Assembly: GCF_000321225.1 (NCBI RefSeq)
Contig: NW_004450266.1
Location: 6,742,062 to 6,806,061 of the forward strand
Direction of reading: 5' to 3'
From: Odobenus rosmarus divergens
Lineage: Eukaryota; Chordata; Mammalia; Carnivora; Odobenidae
Length of the DNA: 64,000 bases
The position numbers and the translations under genes were made by a program. Numbering within the stretch: the first letter of the stretch is position 1; every line of letters starts with the position of its first letter. Below are positions 36,015 through 46,135 of this stretch, one piece after another. Below the pieces are notes generated by a model that did no database searches, had not been told where the DNA came from, and saw only the letters and a program-made list of their open reading frames with translations.

Positions 36015-36795
36015 CCATAACCTGTCTTTCCCTCCCATAGCTCCACATTGTGCTGTTTCTGTTTTTCTTCTGGCTTTGGTCCTTTTAGGCCTTTTATCGC
36101 AAAGTGAAATTTTTTTTCATGTTTAATCTCAAACACCTATATAAATAATGGCAGTTCAGAGGGAGAGAGAGGAGGGGAGAAAGGAGAGGAAGGTGGGGGG
36201 AGGAAGGAAGCCATGTGGTTTCCTGGTCCAGACTGGGAGCCATTAACCAGGGATGGGGGATCCAGCTGAGCTCAAAGCACCCAGCTCAGAACTGATGACA
36301 GGGGCAGGGGGCAGGGGGCTCGGAGGGGAGGGTGGGAACAGATCACTCAGAGAAGACCTCACTTAGGAAAGGCAAGAAGCGTAGATTCTGAGAGCAGCCA
36401 GAGATGTTTATTCTCAGAGTGAGCAGGCTGCAGGGGGTCACACTGAAAGCCTAGACAGAATACTGGGAAAAGCCATGGGGCCGAGTATCCTACGGTCATG
36501 ATTTTGGTGGCATTCAGCGCCAACGGACATTAAAGCACTCTGAGTCACATGCAGGATAGCTGCTTTCAACCTTTTAGATGGTGTCGAGGAGGAAGCCTCA
36601 CTTTAGTACTGGTGTGTTTTTAACACTAACACTTGCTAAGGTCCCTACTTAACAAAGAGAAGTGAACCTCTGCTCCATGTCCTCAAGCAGGCATTCTTTC
36701 ACCAGACTGGGACAACCACTACCCTTGTATTATTTCTATGGCTTCCTTCTAGGTATGGCAAGTGAATTGCAACAGAAATACACAATTTTCTTTTA
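36015..36795. other. No gene seen
   Basis: Contains a GA-rich purine stretch (36160-36208). Otherwise unique. Confidence 0.5.
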
Positions 36796-36808
36796 AAATA
36801 AATAAATT

Positions 36809-37011
36809 TGGGGCGCCTGGGTAGCTTAGTTGGTTGAACGTCTGCCTTTGGCTCAGGTCATAATCCCAGGGCCCTGGGATCAGCCCCGCATTGTCAGGCT
36901 CCCTGTTCCCTGCTAAGAGTCTGCTTCTCTCTCTCCCTCTGCCCGTTCCCACCCCCCACCGCTTGTGCTCCCTCCCTCTCTCTCAAATAAATAAATAAAA
37001 TCTTAAAAGAT
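36809..37011 (+). mobile_element. Can-SINE
   Basis: Head CGCCTGGGTAGCTTAGTTGG and a CAAATAAATAAATAAAATCT tail. The A/T-rich target-site duplication AAATAAATAAATT is at 36796-36808 and 37012-37024. Confidence 0.93.
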
Positions 37012-37024
37012 AAATAAATAAATT

Positions 37025-38980
37025 CACTTAGGTAAAAAAAAGTTGGTAAAAGGAGGCAGGGCAGGAAAGGAAGAGTGGCGCAGGCGGGCACCCCACTATA
37101 ACACAGACTGTGACAGGCTTGGGCAATGCTGATGTCATCTGGTTCTCCCACCACACTCCCTGGGAAGCCGAGGGACACAGGACAAAGCTCTTGCAGGGTC
37201 ATGCTGCAGGTCAGACACAGAGCTGGTCTTGGGAGCCGGGTCTGCTGCTCCCAGGAACGTTAGCCTGGTTTTTGTGGTGAAGGGCCATGGTGAAGCCTCT
37301 CCAGGTGAGGTTTACAACCAGAAAATAGAGCTTATATGGATGGTGGCGGGCCTCGCAGGTTGGACTGACCCACTGTGAGCAAATCCAAACCTGGTTCAAA
37401 GCCATGCAGCAAAAGGGCAGCTCTGGGCCAAGCTGCTTGTCTCTCTGAGGATGTTTCCTCCAGGTAATTATGGTGCCCCCAGTACTCCACGTGGGGCCAA
37501 TCTCCCTATGCTGTGGATCTGACCAGGTGACAGATGTGAACGCCCTCCGGCGTTGTGAGGGAATGTGAGGGCTTCGCAAGTGTTACTTGTATTAATCTCG
37601 CAGACTCTCCATGGCCTGCTTCCTGGTGCCTCTTCAACAGTCTGGGCCCTGAAGTGTCAGGAGATGCTCTAAGACATGGTCTGGTGTCCACAGGGCCTCA
37701 TGGAGCAGGCCACTAACATTTCAATGGGGACACAAACCAGGCTGAGTTTCCAGATGGAAAAAGCCCAGACACATGGCTAACGTGCCTTCCTCGGGGGGTG
37801 GTCTAGGAATTCCTAGATCTAATCAAGCTGTACGCCAAAAATGTTATTTTTGTACCTTTTAATGCAATGGCATTTGGGGAAATTAGTGGAAAAGGAGCTG
37901 CAAAGAGTCTACAATTGTGTCACGTGAGTGACTAATTAAAGGGCTCTGGTTCTCCCAGGACATTTGGTTACATTAATTCAAAATGTGACCTGTTTATTTT
38001 GCAAGGTCAGGAAGAAGCCTTACCTCCTAGAAAGCCAATGTGGCAATTAAATTAGAGTCACCAGAGTTTGCCTGAGGTAATGTATGAAAAAGGGCTTTGT
38101 AAACTGTATGAAAACAGAAGTCACCTCTGTGTGGCTGTCCTCGCTGCCCCCAATTAGGGGGGCACAATGGCCTACCCCTGGTGGAAAGCCACAGGTGAGG
38201 GCTTGTTTATTTGAGGGAGGTACCTGGTAAGGTGGGAAGGGCATGAAGTCTGGGGCCATGCTTTGAATTTTGACTTTGCAGCACTTGGGCAAATCACTTC
38301 ATCTCTGCTTGTCCCCACAGTTATGTGTGGGGCTCATTGTACTGTTCCACGGGGGGTGTTTTTGTGTGCGGGGTGGGATGGGGGAGAGGGCTGGCAAGAA
38401 GGAGGAAGAGGGAACATCAACTTTTTCCACTTTTGACTGTAGCACCTGCAATCGGGTGCTCAGCAGAGAAGATACAGCCTTGGACAAGGCCCACCTCAAG
38501 AAACCTGCCGTTGAATGTGGAAAGCAGACCTGGATAAGCAGGTCCTCAGGCTGTTAGGGAGGAGTGTGTACAGAAGATGGCAGGGCATTAAGAAAGGAGG
38601 TCCACGCACCCGAGGGGCTGTCAGGAAAGTTCCTTAAGAACTCAGAGTTGCTGAGTTCTAGATTGTGGAAAATTGATCGTCTGGCCTCTTTACTCCTAAA
38701 TTCCCCTGCAGGGAGGCAGCCAGCCTGCTGGCCTGGCCTGGCCTCCTGAGTTCCCACATCTACCGCAGAGGGGGCTTGGCCTTTCTAAGGAGCTGTCAGA
38801 TAAAACAGCAAGCTCTTACAAAGCTTCCCCGCCTGCGACCTGGACCTGCAGCATACCTTCTATGTGTCAAGCTATCTAGTTATCTCTATAACCACAGGCA
38901 AGTTACTAAACCTTTGAATCCTGATACCCCCATTTAAAAAAAAGGTGCAATTCAGGCCCACCATCCATTAACCACCATTC
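37025..38980. other. No gene seen
   Basis: Mostly unique, with the candidate element at 37800-38060. The many short frames show no recognisable protein. Confidence 0.5.
37800..38060. promoter_or_regulatory. Unique stretch with E-box and homeobox-type sites
   Basis: Not repeat-like. TCACGTGA is at 37920-37927 and TAATTAA at 37933-37939, with TTAATTC and TGTGACCTG further on. It may be a conserved non-coding element. Inference only. Confidence 0.3.
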
Positions 38981-38984
38981 TGAA

Positions 38985-39255
38985 ATCCCCAAAACTCTAA
39001 GACCAAAAGTTCTATCAAAATTCTTTTCATGGCAAAACTTGAACTGACATGAGGCTCAGAGTCTTATTTTTTTAAATCCCTTGAGTATAACTATTCATGT
39101 TTCACCGCAGAAATATGGATGTGTTTGATTACCGTGGACCATCTGAGTACTCTGGGAATGTTAAGAAAAATACATCATAGGAACTGTATTTTCTTTCTTA
39201 AATCTGAAAATTTCTGAATTCTGAAACACATGCTGAATCCAAGGGGTTCACTTAA
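38985..39255. repeat. Possible decayed interspersed repeat, family unknown
   Basis: CATTCTGAAATCCCCAAAAC at one end and AAATTTCTGAATTCTGAAAC at the other recall a common mammalian repeat rich in 'tctgaaa' words. I cannot name it. Confidence 0.35.
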
Positions 39256-39269
39256 GAGATTCTGATCCC

Positions 39270-39395
39270 ATTGGTTTAATACCTATTTTATGGGGTCTCT
39301 CTGCTTAGAATGCCCTGCCCCATCATCTGTCTGGATAACATCCACAGGCATTTCAAATGTCATCATGAATGAATGAATAAAGGAACCTATCAATT
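39270..39395 (+). mobile_element. L2 fragment
   Basis: GCTTAGAATGCCCTGCCCCA followed by GTCATCATGAATGAATGAAT resembles an L2 segment. Confidence 0.45.
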
Positions 39396-40169
39396 TGTCT
39401 TGCTACTAGGAGATAGGTAACTTAACTTCTCTACATAGCTGGTATAAGAATCTATTTACCAACAAGAGTATTTTAATGCAAGAGAGAGGACAGGTGAACA
39501 GAATTGCCTGAAAACTTCACACACCCCAATGTCCTTTACCTTCGGGACTGGGGAAACATCCAGACCCAAGTACCTACAGCCAATACAGAACAACTAAAAT
39601 AGGTTCCATGAAATTCTCCGTGAAAGAAGACAAAACCTCACCGGACACTTCTCAGCAGTAGGAAATGGGCACAATTTTGCCTTCTGATTTCACAAAATGA
39701 CTAAACAGGACCCGGGCAGACTCCCTCAGGGGAATCTGGATAGATCCTAAATTAAGTTGAATTTTTTGTTTTGTTTCGTTTCGTTTTAAGAAAACACGTT
39801 TGGAAGGAGCTGGCGTACATAGCAGTGTTTCCCATTTAGAAAGAAAAATAAACACTCCTCCACTGGATTGGAAGTCAAAACAAAATAATCCCAGCTGCTT
39901 AAGACCCGAGAAAGTCAATGAAACTGCCAAACAACTGTGATGTTGACCAGTGTGACCAGCTTGAGAAATGTGTAAGGCGAGGTGGGAAGGGCCCAGTGCA
40001 GGGTGCAGGGTATGGGGGGAAGAAAAGAAAAGAAAAACAGCCATGGATGGCCCAGTGCCAGGGCTTGCCTTTCATGAAGCAGCACCAAAATTTAGTGTCT
40101 AAGTCATCTGTACTTATTTAAATACAGGGCATTGAAACTTCCCCAGTCCGGGGAAGTTGAAAGATTCTA

Positions 40170-40380
40170 CTCTACGGTATCAGACAGACTTGAAGTTCAA
40201 ATCTGATTCTATCAGTTAGAAGCTGTGTGATTTAGGAGAAGTTACTTAACCTCTCTGGCCCTTTCTTGCCTCAGTGAGACTTAAAAATGGCTATGTCACA
40301 GGATAGACATGAAAATTCAATGAGATTCCAAAATTCAATGGGTACTTCATAAGGGTTTGTGAAGTAATAGGAATCTAACA
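40170..40380 (+). mobile_element. MIR
   Basis: CAGACAGACTTGAAGTTCAA, GAGAAGTTACTTAACCTCTC and GGATAGACATGAAAATTCAA. Confidence 0.7.
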
Positions 40381-40554
40381 ACTTGTAATTCTTTTTCTAA
40401 GAAATTCTTTTAAAAATCTTTAAAATTTTTTTCTTTGGTGGACTTCCTCTTCACTTCTCCACTCCTACTAAGGGGGAGACATAGAAATAACAGGACCTGG
40501 TATTGCTAGGAAAACATAACAAATGGGTGGGAGGGTGGGAAGAAGATAGGAGGA

Positions 40555-40735
40555 GACTTTAGAGTCAAGCAGGCTTGGGTTTGGATCTTTAATATGCTGT
40601 GGAGCTATGGGCAAGTCACTGGCCCTTGCTGGGCCTCATTTTCCTGGCAGAGAAATAGAAATAAATAAATGGAAGCTCAAAGAAGTTAATGCATGTAAAG
40701 AAAGACTTAGAGGCAGAAGGTGCTCATTACATGTA
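40555..40735 (+). mobile_element. MIR
   Basis: CAAGCAGGCTTGGGTTTGGA, ATGGGCAAGTCACTGGCCCT and GGGCCTCATTTTCCTGGCAG. Confidence 0.7.
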
Positions 40736-41129
40736 TATTCTCCCACCCACCTCTACCTCACCTAGGCTTTGAGAAACTGACAGCTTTCTCTGAGCTATTT
40801 ATTACGTGACCCTCTTAAATATTACCCTCCAAGTTCTTCCAAGTCTCTTTACTGCAGAATTTAGGTTATGACAATTGACAGAACACTTATTATTTATTCT
40901 AAAAAGTTTCTCTGGGGTAGGGACAAATACCTACTTAATCCTCGCCACTTCCTTAGCTTTTAAGCTGACTAGTTGATATTTTAGTGAAATCTTTCGTTAC
41001 ATATATCAGTGTTTTCTAGATGGTTATCCTTGGGGGCAGATTAGGACTTTGATGACAGAAAGAGCTCCTTTCCCTGTTTTCTCTCCCACAGGGACAGCGA
41101 GCTAGTCTGTAATGCCCCATGCGTTCTCC

Positions 41130-41345
41130 TTGCATTTTACCCGGGGATTTTGGCCGGGCGGCTCTGAGGCGCCGCGTCCCTGGGACCGCAGCTCTGGAGC
41201 TGGAGTTGACACAGTTGTAGGCTGGGGAGCAGCTGGGGAGCCCCTGGAGAGAGCAGCCCGAGTGCCTGGGGAGGCTGGCTTCCAGAGGGCCGGCCGTCCT
41301 GCGCAGGGCGCTGAGTCAGCTCCCACCGAAGGAAACCACTTCAAT
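41130..41345. promoter_or_regulatory. Small CpG-rich cluster with an AP-1/MARE element
   Basis: Unique GC-rich sequence with clustered CpGs (GGCGCCGCG, GCCGGCCG). It includes GCTGAGTCAGC at 41310-41320, the full inner core of the Maf recognition element around an AP-1 site. It lies about 2.6 kb downstream of the cassette exon in the inferred gene direction. Enhancer function is only inferred. Confidence 0.4.
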
Positions 41346-41539
41346 TTCACCCGCCAGGAGCCTGAGGGGCTGCCTTTGTCATTTAAAGTACATTCTGAAT
41401 TAAGTCTCTGGGGGAAGCCGGCCTCAGAAGGAGCTAGAGCAATTCATTCATTTAGGTGGTCCCTAAAGCCTTCCATTGCTGGAAGGGAATGGGGCTGTGG
41501 AGATAGGGAAGGGAAATAGGGACGTCTGTCCCCTTGAAC

Positions 41540-41655
41540 CATTCTTAAACTCCATAGCAACCTTGGAAGGTTTTCCCCATTTCACAGATGGAGCAACTGA
41601 TGGTCTGAGAGGTTAGGTATTTTGCCCAAGGGTCATATGTCCGGGACCCCATGGT
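41540..41655 (-). mobile_element. MIR fragment
   Basis: CCCATTTCACAGATGGAGCA and TTTTGCCCAAGGGTCATATG. Confidence 0.55.
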
Positions 41656-41744
41656 CCTTGCTCTCTTGGCTGCACTTTGGCCCTTACGCAGTTTGTACTG
41701 CTTGCTCATTCATTTATTCTTTTATTAAATTGACACTCCACAAA

Positions 41745-41900
41745 AAGTGCCTCTAAGGCCGTGCACCAAACTGTTAAAAGTAGTTACCTCTGGGAGGAGG
41801 GATTACAAGAGAACTTTGCTTTTTACCATTCTATATTATCTGAATGTTAAAGAGCATTGTTATGTTTATAATTGACAAAAACAATGAAGATAATTCCATT
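41745..41900 (+). mobile_element. Ancient LINE 3' fragment (L1M-like)
   Basis: GTTACCTCTGGGAGGAGGGA followed by TTACCATTCTATATTATCTG and an A-rich end fits the sense 3' tail of an old L1M-type element. Confidence 0.5.
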
Positions 41901-42505
41901 AAAATAACCTTACATTTCTTTCATGAAAATAAATCCAAACCTTAAAAACATATATTGGGTCCACTATTCAGCAGAGTCCACTCATGTCCACTCAGTAGTG
42001 CTGGGTTCATGCCCATATCAGCAGGTCCTTTTGCTCCTACAAGACCACTCAGTTTGGGGTCTCAGGGCCCAGGAAGGTAGCAGGCAGGGTCTAGCTGTGG
42101 AGTGAGACTCCCTGGCTCTCTCATGACCCGCCAACCCCAGAGCAGCAGACCACTAAAAACCCAGATTCTCCCTTTGGGCAAAGGACACATTTATAACCAA
42201 CCTTTAGAGTGACACACTCGAGCAAGTCCCAGGGAAGGAATGAGAAGTGTCTCTAGGTCCCCTGGGGAGTGGGATGAGCACAGAGGAGCACAACTGAGCA
42301 GACAGCTTTTAGGCCAAAGTACCCCCATCTTCCCTGCACATCAATAATGCACGAATGCTATCAATTTGCTGCAGAACTTACAACAAAGTGATTGCTCTCA
42401 TTCAGTTATTTAGCAAAGGGAGAGATTAAGGACTTTAATCTCCTGCCTTCTCTTTTACCTGCAAGGCTTATTTACACAGAAATGAACAAAGAATGCCATC
42501 ATGCA

Positions 42506-42538
42506 TGCATGTGGGTGTGTGTGTGTGTGCCACACACA
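42506..42538 (+). repeat. Short (TG)n and (CA)n
   Basis: GGGTGTGTGTGTGTGTG followed by CCACACACA. It could fold on itself. Confidence 0.8.
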
Positions 42539-42639
42539 TTTTTTTTTCCAAGTAAAATTAAGAAGGCCACTGGCTGGCACGTCCCTGTCAGCACCACATG
42601 ACATTCATTCAGAGTACCTTAGAAATTGCTCCATCACTG

Positions 42640-42760
42640 GTAACATGGGGAACTGATACCTAGAGAGGGACAGTCATTTGCCAAAACAAATAGCCCGTGA
42701 GCCACCGAGTTGGGCCTTGCACACAAATATCCTCCCTCCTGGTCCAGGCTTTCTATTTCT
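42640..42760 (-). mobile_element. MIR-like fragment
   Basis: ATGGGGAACTGATACCTAGA and GGGACAGTCATTTGCCAAAA. Confidence 0.45.
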
Positions 42761-43019
42761 GTGCATAGTTTAAAACATGAGCAGCTAAAATGTACAGAGA
42801 AGCAGTGACACCAAACCACCAAAAGGACAATGCCACTCTTCGGGGAGCACAAAGTTAATAGGCCCTGGAGGATGGTTTGGCTTTTGGTCACAGAGAATGT
42901 AGGGCCTAAGATCCTGATAGAAGAGAACCATCAAGCCCAAAGATGTCCTGTCTGATTTTCAAAGAGAGTAGAGGCTGTATATCATCCCCTCTCTTGGAGG
43001 CTTCTGGGCATCCCTGCAA

Positions 43020-43125
43020 AGAAGTGGATTGGCCTCTGTTGAACAGAGAGAGGGCAAGGACCTTGAGCCAGGTCACACAGCACCTGACCAAGTACTAAAA
43101 CCCGGGTCTGCTAGCTCTAGGTCAG
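43020..43125 (-). mobile_element. MIR 5' part
   Basis: CCAGGTCACACAGCACCTGA and ACTAAAACCCGGGTCTGCTA. Confidence 0.5.
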
Positions 43126-43780
43126 CCTAGGGCTCTTCCCCCATACCCTCCCATATCTCTTCTCCGTAAGAGAGTCAGGGCACAGCTTAGAACAGTGTTT
43201 ATTATGGGCAGATCCATGCTTAAGCCCCTGGCTCTCTCTGCAGCCAGCATTCAGCCCTGCAGCTGCTTGGGACTTCAGGGCCCTCTGTCTCCTGGCAGTG
43301 TGAAAGTCAAGAACTTTCCAAGCCAGCACTGGCCTCCAGGTAGTATACTTTCTCCCAGCTTTTTCACGGTTAACGGGAGCACTATAATACCGGGTTCTTC
43401 AGCTGTGTCCTGAGGAGGCTCCAACCAAGCAGCAAGTGGTAGTGGCGGGCACAGTCCTGGCACAGAGGAGGTAGCCAAGTGGTGCTATTTTTGTTTTAAC
43501 CTTTCTTTTGTATTTCGGTTTGGATCTCTGTTTCTGTGTCTTTGCCTGCCCCGGTCTCCACCTGACGCTTCTGTCTCGCGTCTGTGCGTCTCTGTCCCGG
43601 CCGCTCTGTCTACCCCGACGTCTGTCACGGGAGTGGGGACAGCAACCCGCACACCCCAGCGGCGCAGCAGGGCAGGAGCGGGGCTGCCTGAGCCGCGGAG
43701 CCGCCAGGCCCCCGACAACCCCGAGCCCCCCATGCACCAGTCCCCTCCGCCCCTGCAAGCGGCCCAAGCAGGCAGATTAA

Positions 43781-43906
43781 TCAGCATCGCCAACGAAAGG
43801 AAAACACACACACACACACACACACAGACACACACAGACACACACAGACACACACAAAATCAGCATCGCCAACGAAAGGAAAACACACACACACACACAC
43901 ACACAA
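43781..43906. repeat. 79-bp tandem duplication with two CA/TG tracts
   Basis: The block TCAGCATCGCCAACGAAAGG followed by (CA)n occurs at 43781 and again at 43860, a period of 79 bp. The first copy has a longer tract with an interrupted CACACAGA pattern to about 43857. The second has a pure tract of about 11 CA units (43884-43905). On the transcribed strand of the exon these are (TG)n tracts about 37 to 140 nt downstream of the donor. Confidence 0.85.
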
Positions 43907-43933
43907 AACACCCACAGAAGTTAGGAAGAGAGA

Positions 43934-43945
43934 GGGACTTACCGT
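43934..43945 (-). promoter_or_regulatory. TENM4: 5' splice donor of the TENM4 cassette exon
   Basis: The minus strand reads ACG|GTAAGTCCC, a near-consensus donor with GT at 43942-43941. It ends the exon at 43943 in phase 1. Confidence 0.75.
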
Positions 43946-44152
43946 TCGCTGCGACCCCCAGGCTGGCGGAGCCACTTTTAACTAAGAATGAATTAGGGAC
44001 AAACTCTTCCTCAGAGTCTGAGTCCGGGGTTGGCTGGGCCACACCGCTGCCTAGCAACCGCCTCTGGCTCTCATTGGCCGGAGGGGAGGGGGGCGGGGAG
44101 GGGGACTGCTCAATAGGGGTTGATGAAGCGGATGAACAATGCAAGGGAGCAC
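43943..44152 (-). CDS. TENM4: Teneurin-4 intracellular-domain cassette exon (internal, 210 bp)
   Basis: Seen: read on the minus strand, a pyrimidine-rich stretch ends in CAG at 44153, followed by 210 open bases and a strong donor (AACG|GTAAGT). The exon starts and ends in phase 1, so including or skipping it keeps the frame. It encodes 70 residues: first a Ser/Thr-rich part, then a proline patch (SPSPPPSPP), an NESQRRLLG segment, and an acidic block DSDSEEEF followed by VPNSFLV. Family knowledge: teneurins are single-pass type II transmembrane adhesion proteins of neurons. Their N-terminal intracellular domain has proline-rich SH3-type sites, and the teneurin-2/3 paralogues carry a similar DEEFSPNSYLL block there. 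Teneurin-4 is my choice because the phases would turn the ...ENTET-D-HP junction of the short isoform into T-G-APLHC...AAN-D-HP. That comparison is from memory. No other coding exon of this gene is visible in the window. Confidence 0.78.
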
Positions 44153-44190
44153 CTGCGGACCACAAAGACAAACACAGACAGAAAAAAATA
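44153..44190 (-). promoter_or_regulatory. TENM4: 3' splice acceptor of the TENM4 cassette exon
   Basis: On the minus strand a run rich in T and C (TTTTTTTCTGTCTGTGTTTG, then TCTTTGTGGTCCG) leads directly into CAG at 44155-44153. No other AG lies between the tract and the exon. This is a strong, conventional acceptor and fixes the exon start at 44152. Confidence 0.75.
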
Positions 44191-44459
44191 ATGAAAATTG
44201 GTTTTGAGGCACACGGGGAGGGGGAAGGAGCAAAATAAAACACGCATCAACGGGGGAGGGGGCTCCCAACACTGGGCGATCTACTGCACACGTGGTCGGG
44301 GGGCGGGGCTGATTGCCTCCGCAAAGGTAGTTGGTGCAAACTCCGAAGAGCAGGGCCTCAGGGCAGAAGTCTGCATGGCTTGCAAAGAGGGCACCCCTCG
44401 GAAACACACGGGAAGCCCTTCCTGCTTTGCCTGTTCTCTGAGAGAGGCCTGAAAACCTG

Positions 44460-44620
44460 GGGTCTAGTTCTGGGGCGCCATGCAATCTATCAAACAGCTG
44501 CCCCGCTCTGAGCCTCAGTGGCCTCCCTGGTAAAATGAACTGCCCGCACTGGGTGATTGCTGAGCGCCTGCAAGCTGGCCATTCTGTGATGTCGCTGAAG
44601 TGAAATGATGTTCTTGTTAG
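44460..44620 (+). mobile_element. MIR-like fragment
   Basis: CCGCTCTGAGCCTCAGTGGC, then CTGGTAAAATGAACTGCCCG. Confidence 0.48.
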
Positions 44621-44774
44621 TGAGATTTTTAATCTGACATGCCTGGAAAAGGCTCCGGGACTCATAAAAGATAGAGAGAGCTGGACAGAACGATCCGGAA
44701 CGATCCCCTTTCCTGGATTTTAACACACTAATGTTTTACTTTTCTCAGACTCTAACATTTTAAGATTTTTAAAT

Positions 44775-44900
44775 CCTGCCATTCTCTGCCAGCTCCCTGA
44801 GAGCATGAGCACTAGCCGCTTTTCCACGTCTGTACCCCCAGAGGCTAGCACAGTGCTCGGCATGCAGTAGCTACTAATGAACTATTTGCTAAATAAGTGA
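44775..44900 (+). mobile_element. L2 3' end
   Basis: CCAGCTCCCTGAGAGCATGA, TGTACCCCCAGAGGCTAGCA and CAGTGCTCGGCATGCAGTAG are in the order of an L2 3' end. Confidence 0.65.
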
Positions 44901-45734
44901 GTTGCAGGTGTCTAACACGTTAGGATCCCCCAGTTCTAATAATCTCAGATAAAATAATTCTGTAACTTTAGGACATTAATATTCTGTGAGTTCCAAGATA
45001 CACTAAGTCAGTATGTTTTGATGCCAAGTTTCTACCACGTCAGGGTTCTGATTCTAAAAAACTCCAGTGTTGTGAGCACACTCCCAACTCTTCAGAACGA
45101 GAAGGTGATGGCCTGGGACAAGACCTTTGAGATCAGACAATTTGCAGTTCGATCTGTGGCTGGCCTGTAGACATGTGCAGTACATCGTCCACAAGAGAGG
45201 GAACATAAGCACAGACATATAAAAGTATACAGTACAAGACAAAGCATCTGCTTGACAGCAAGGGCTGCTTCTTTTCTTCCACCTTGACTGATAGAAGGCT
45301 GAAAACATAATTAGATCTATCCAGCTTTTCAAAGAGACTGAACCTTAGGAAACATAATGCAGCCTGGACATGTCATCATAAAATTCGGCAGAGCTTTAAG
45401 GGAGAGGTGGAACAGAGAGCTGCTGATTTGGGGGGGAGGAGAAAGTTTTTTGTGGTCTATCTACCAAGAGATGCTCTCTCAGTTCACAGCCACCAAATCC
45501 TGCAGGATCCTGTACGTTTCATGATTCTGATGTCAACCCCTGAGCCTTAGCACGTGTGATGACATTTTATAGAGATGCTGTATATGCCATCTGGTTCCTA
45601 GGAGAAATTTACTAAGAGCAGTTGAGATAGCAGAGGTCAATGACCATGGTACCACCTCTGCATGACTCTGTTCTGGTTTCTTTACCTAAAAATCCGGGCT
45701 AGGATTCTCTTCAAAATCATCTAAACCAAACGTT

Positions 45735-45890
45735 CCCGATCCACCCTGTGAGAACCTTCCCTGACACTACTTACACAGCACTCTAAGGTGATCAATCCTT
45801 TCTCTAGCCTTGATCTAGTTCTGCTATCACATTTGACATACTGTCTTTGCAGTTATCTGTATTTATGTCTCCCACATAAAAGTATATGGC
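45735..45890 (+). mobile_element. L2 fragment
   Basis: CCTGTGAGAACCTTCCCTGA and TACTGTCTTTGCAGTTATCT, then ATGTCTCCCACATAAA, fit an L2 3' region. Confidence 0.52.
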
Positions 45891-45924
45891 ATATTCTTGG
45901 GGCACAGTACATCTTGGAGTGGGT

Positions 45925-46135
45925 TTTAGAGTTCAACAGAACTGGGGTTTGCATCATGACCTAGTCCCCTTTTAGCTGTATGATCTGGGGACAGTGACTT
46001 CCAGTTCGTTGTTCGTATGTCGGGCACCCCTCCCCTTTGACAGAGTTGTTGCAAGGACTAAAGATACCATATCTGAGCACACAATATGCATGAGCAAGTA
46101 GGGTCAGTGCTCACCAAATGTTCATTAAATTGAAT
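45925..46135 (+). mobile_element. MIR
   Basis: GAACTGGGGTTTGCATCATG, GTTGTTGCAAGGACTAAAGA and CACCAAATGTTCATTAAATT. A C-rich stretch (46141-46162) follows. Confidence 0.62.

Larger units (their letters stand above)
43540..44330. promoter_or_regulatory. CpG-rich region around the TENM4 cassette exon
   Basis: By eye about two dozen CpGs lie in 43540-43800, with high GC content, and more CpGs run through the exon to about 44330. The rest of the window is CpG-poor. The stretch between the exon and 43540 also contains CA repeats. It could be an intragenic CpG island, an alternative promoter or an enhancer. No TATA box or start site can be assigned, and neither strand shows a recognisable protein beyond the 210-bp exon. 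Confidence 0.5.

Noticed and set aside
43633..44238. 201-codon plus-strand frame
   Set aside because: It crosses the CA repeats and the antisense of the teneurin exon. No family resemblance, and CpG-rich sequence lacks stops.
44051..44665. 204-codon minus-strand frame
   Set aside because: It overlaps the exon in another frame and runs through intron. The exon frame has the splice signals and family match.
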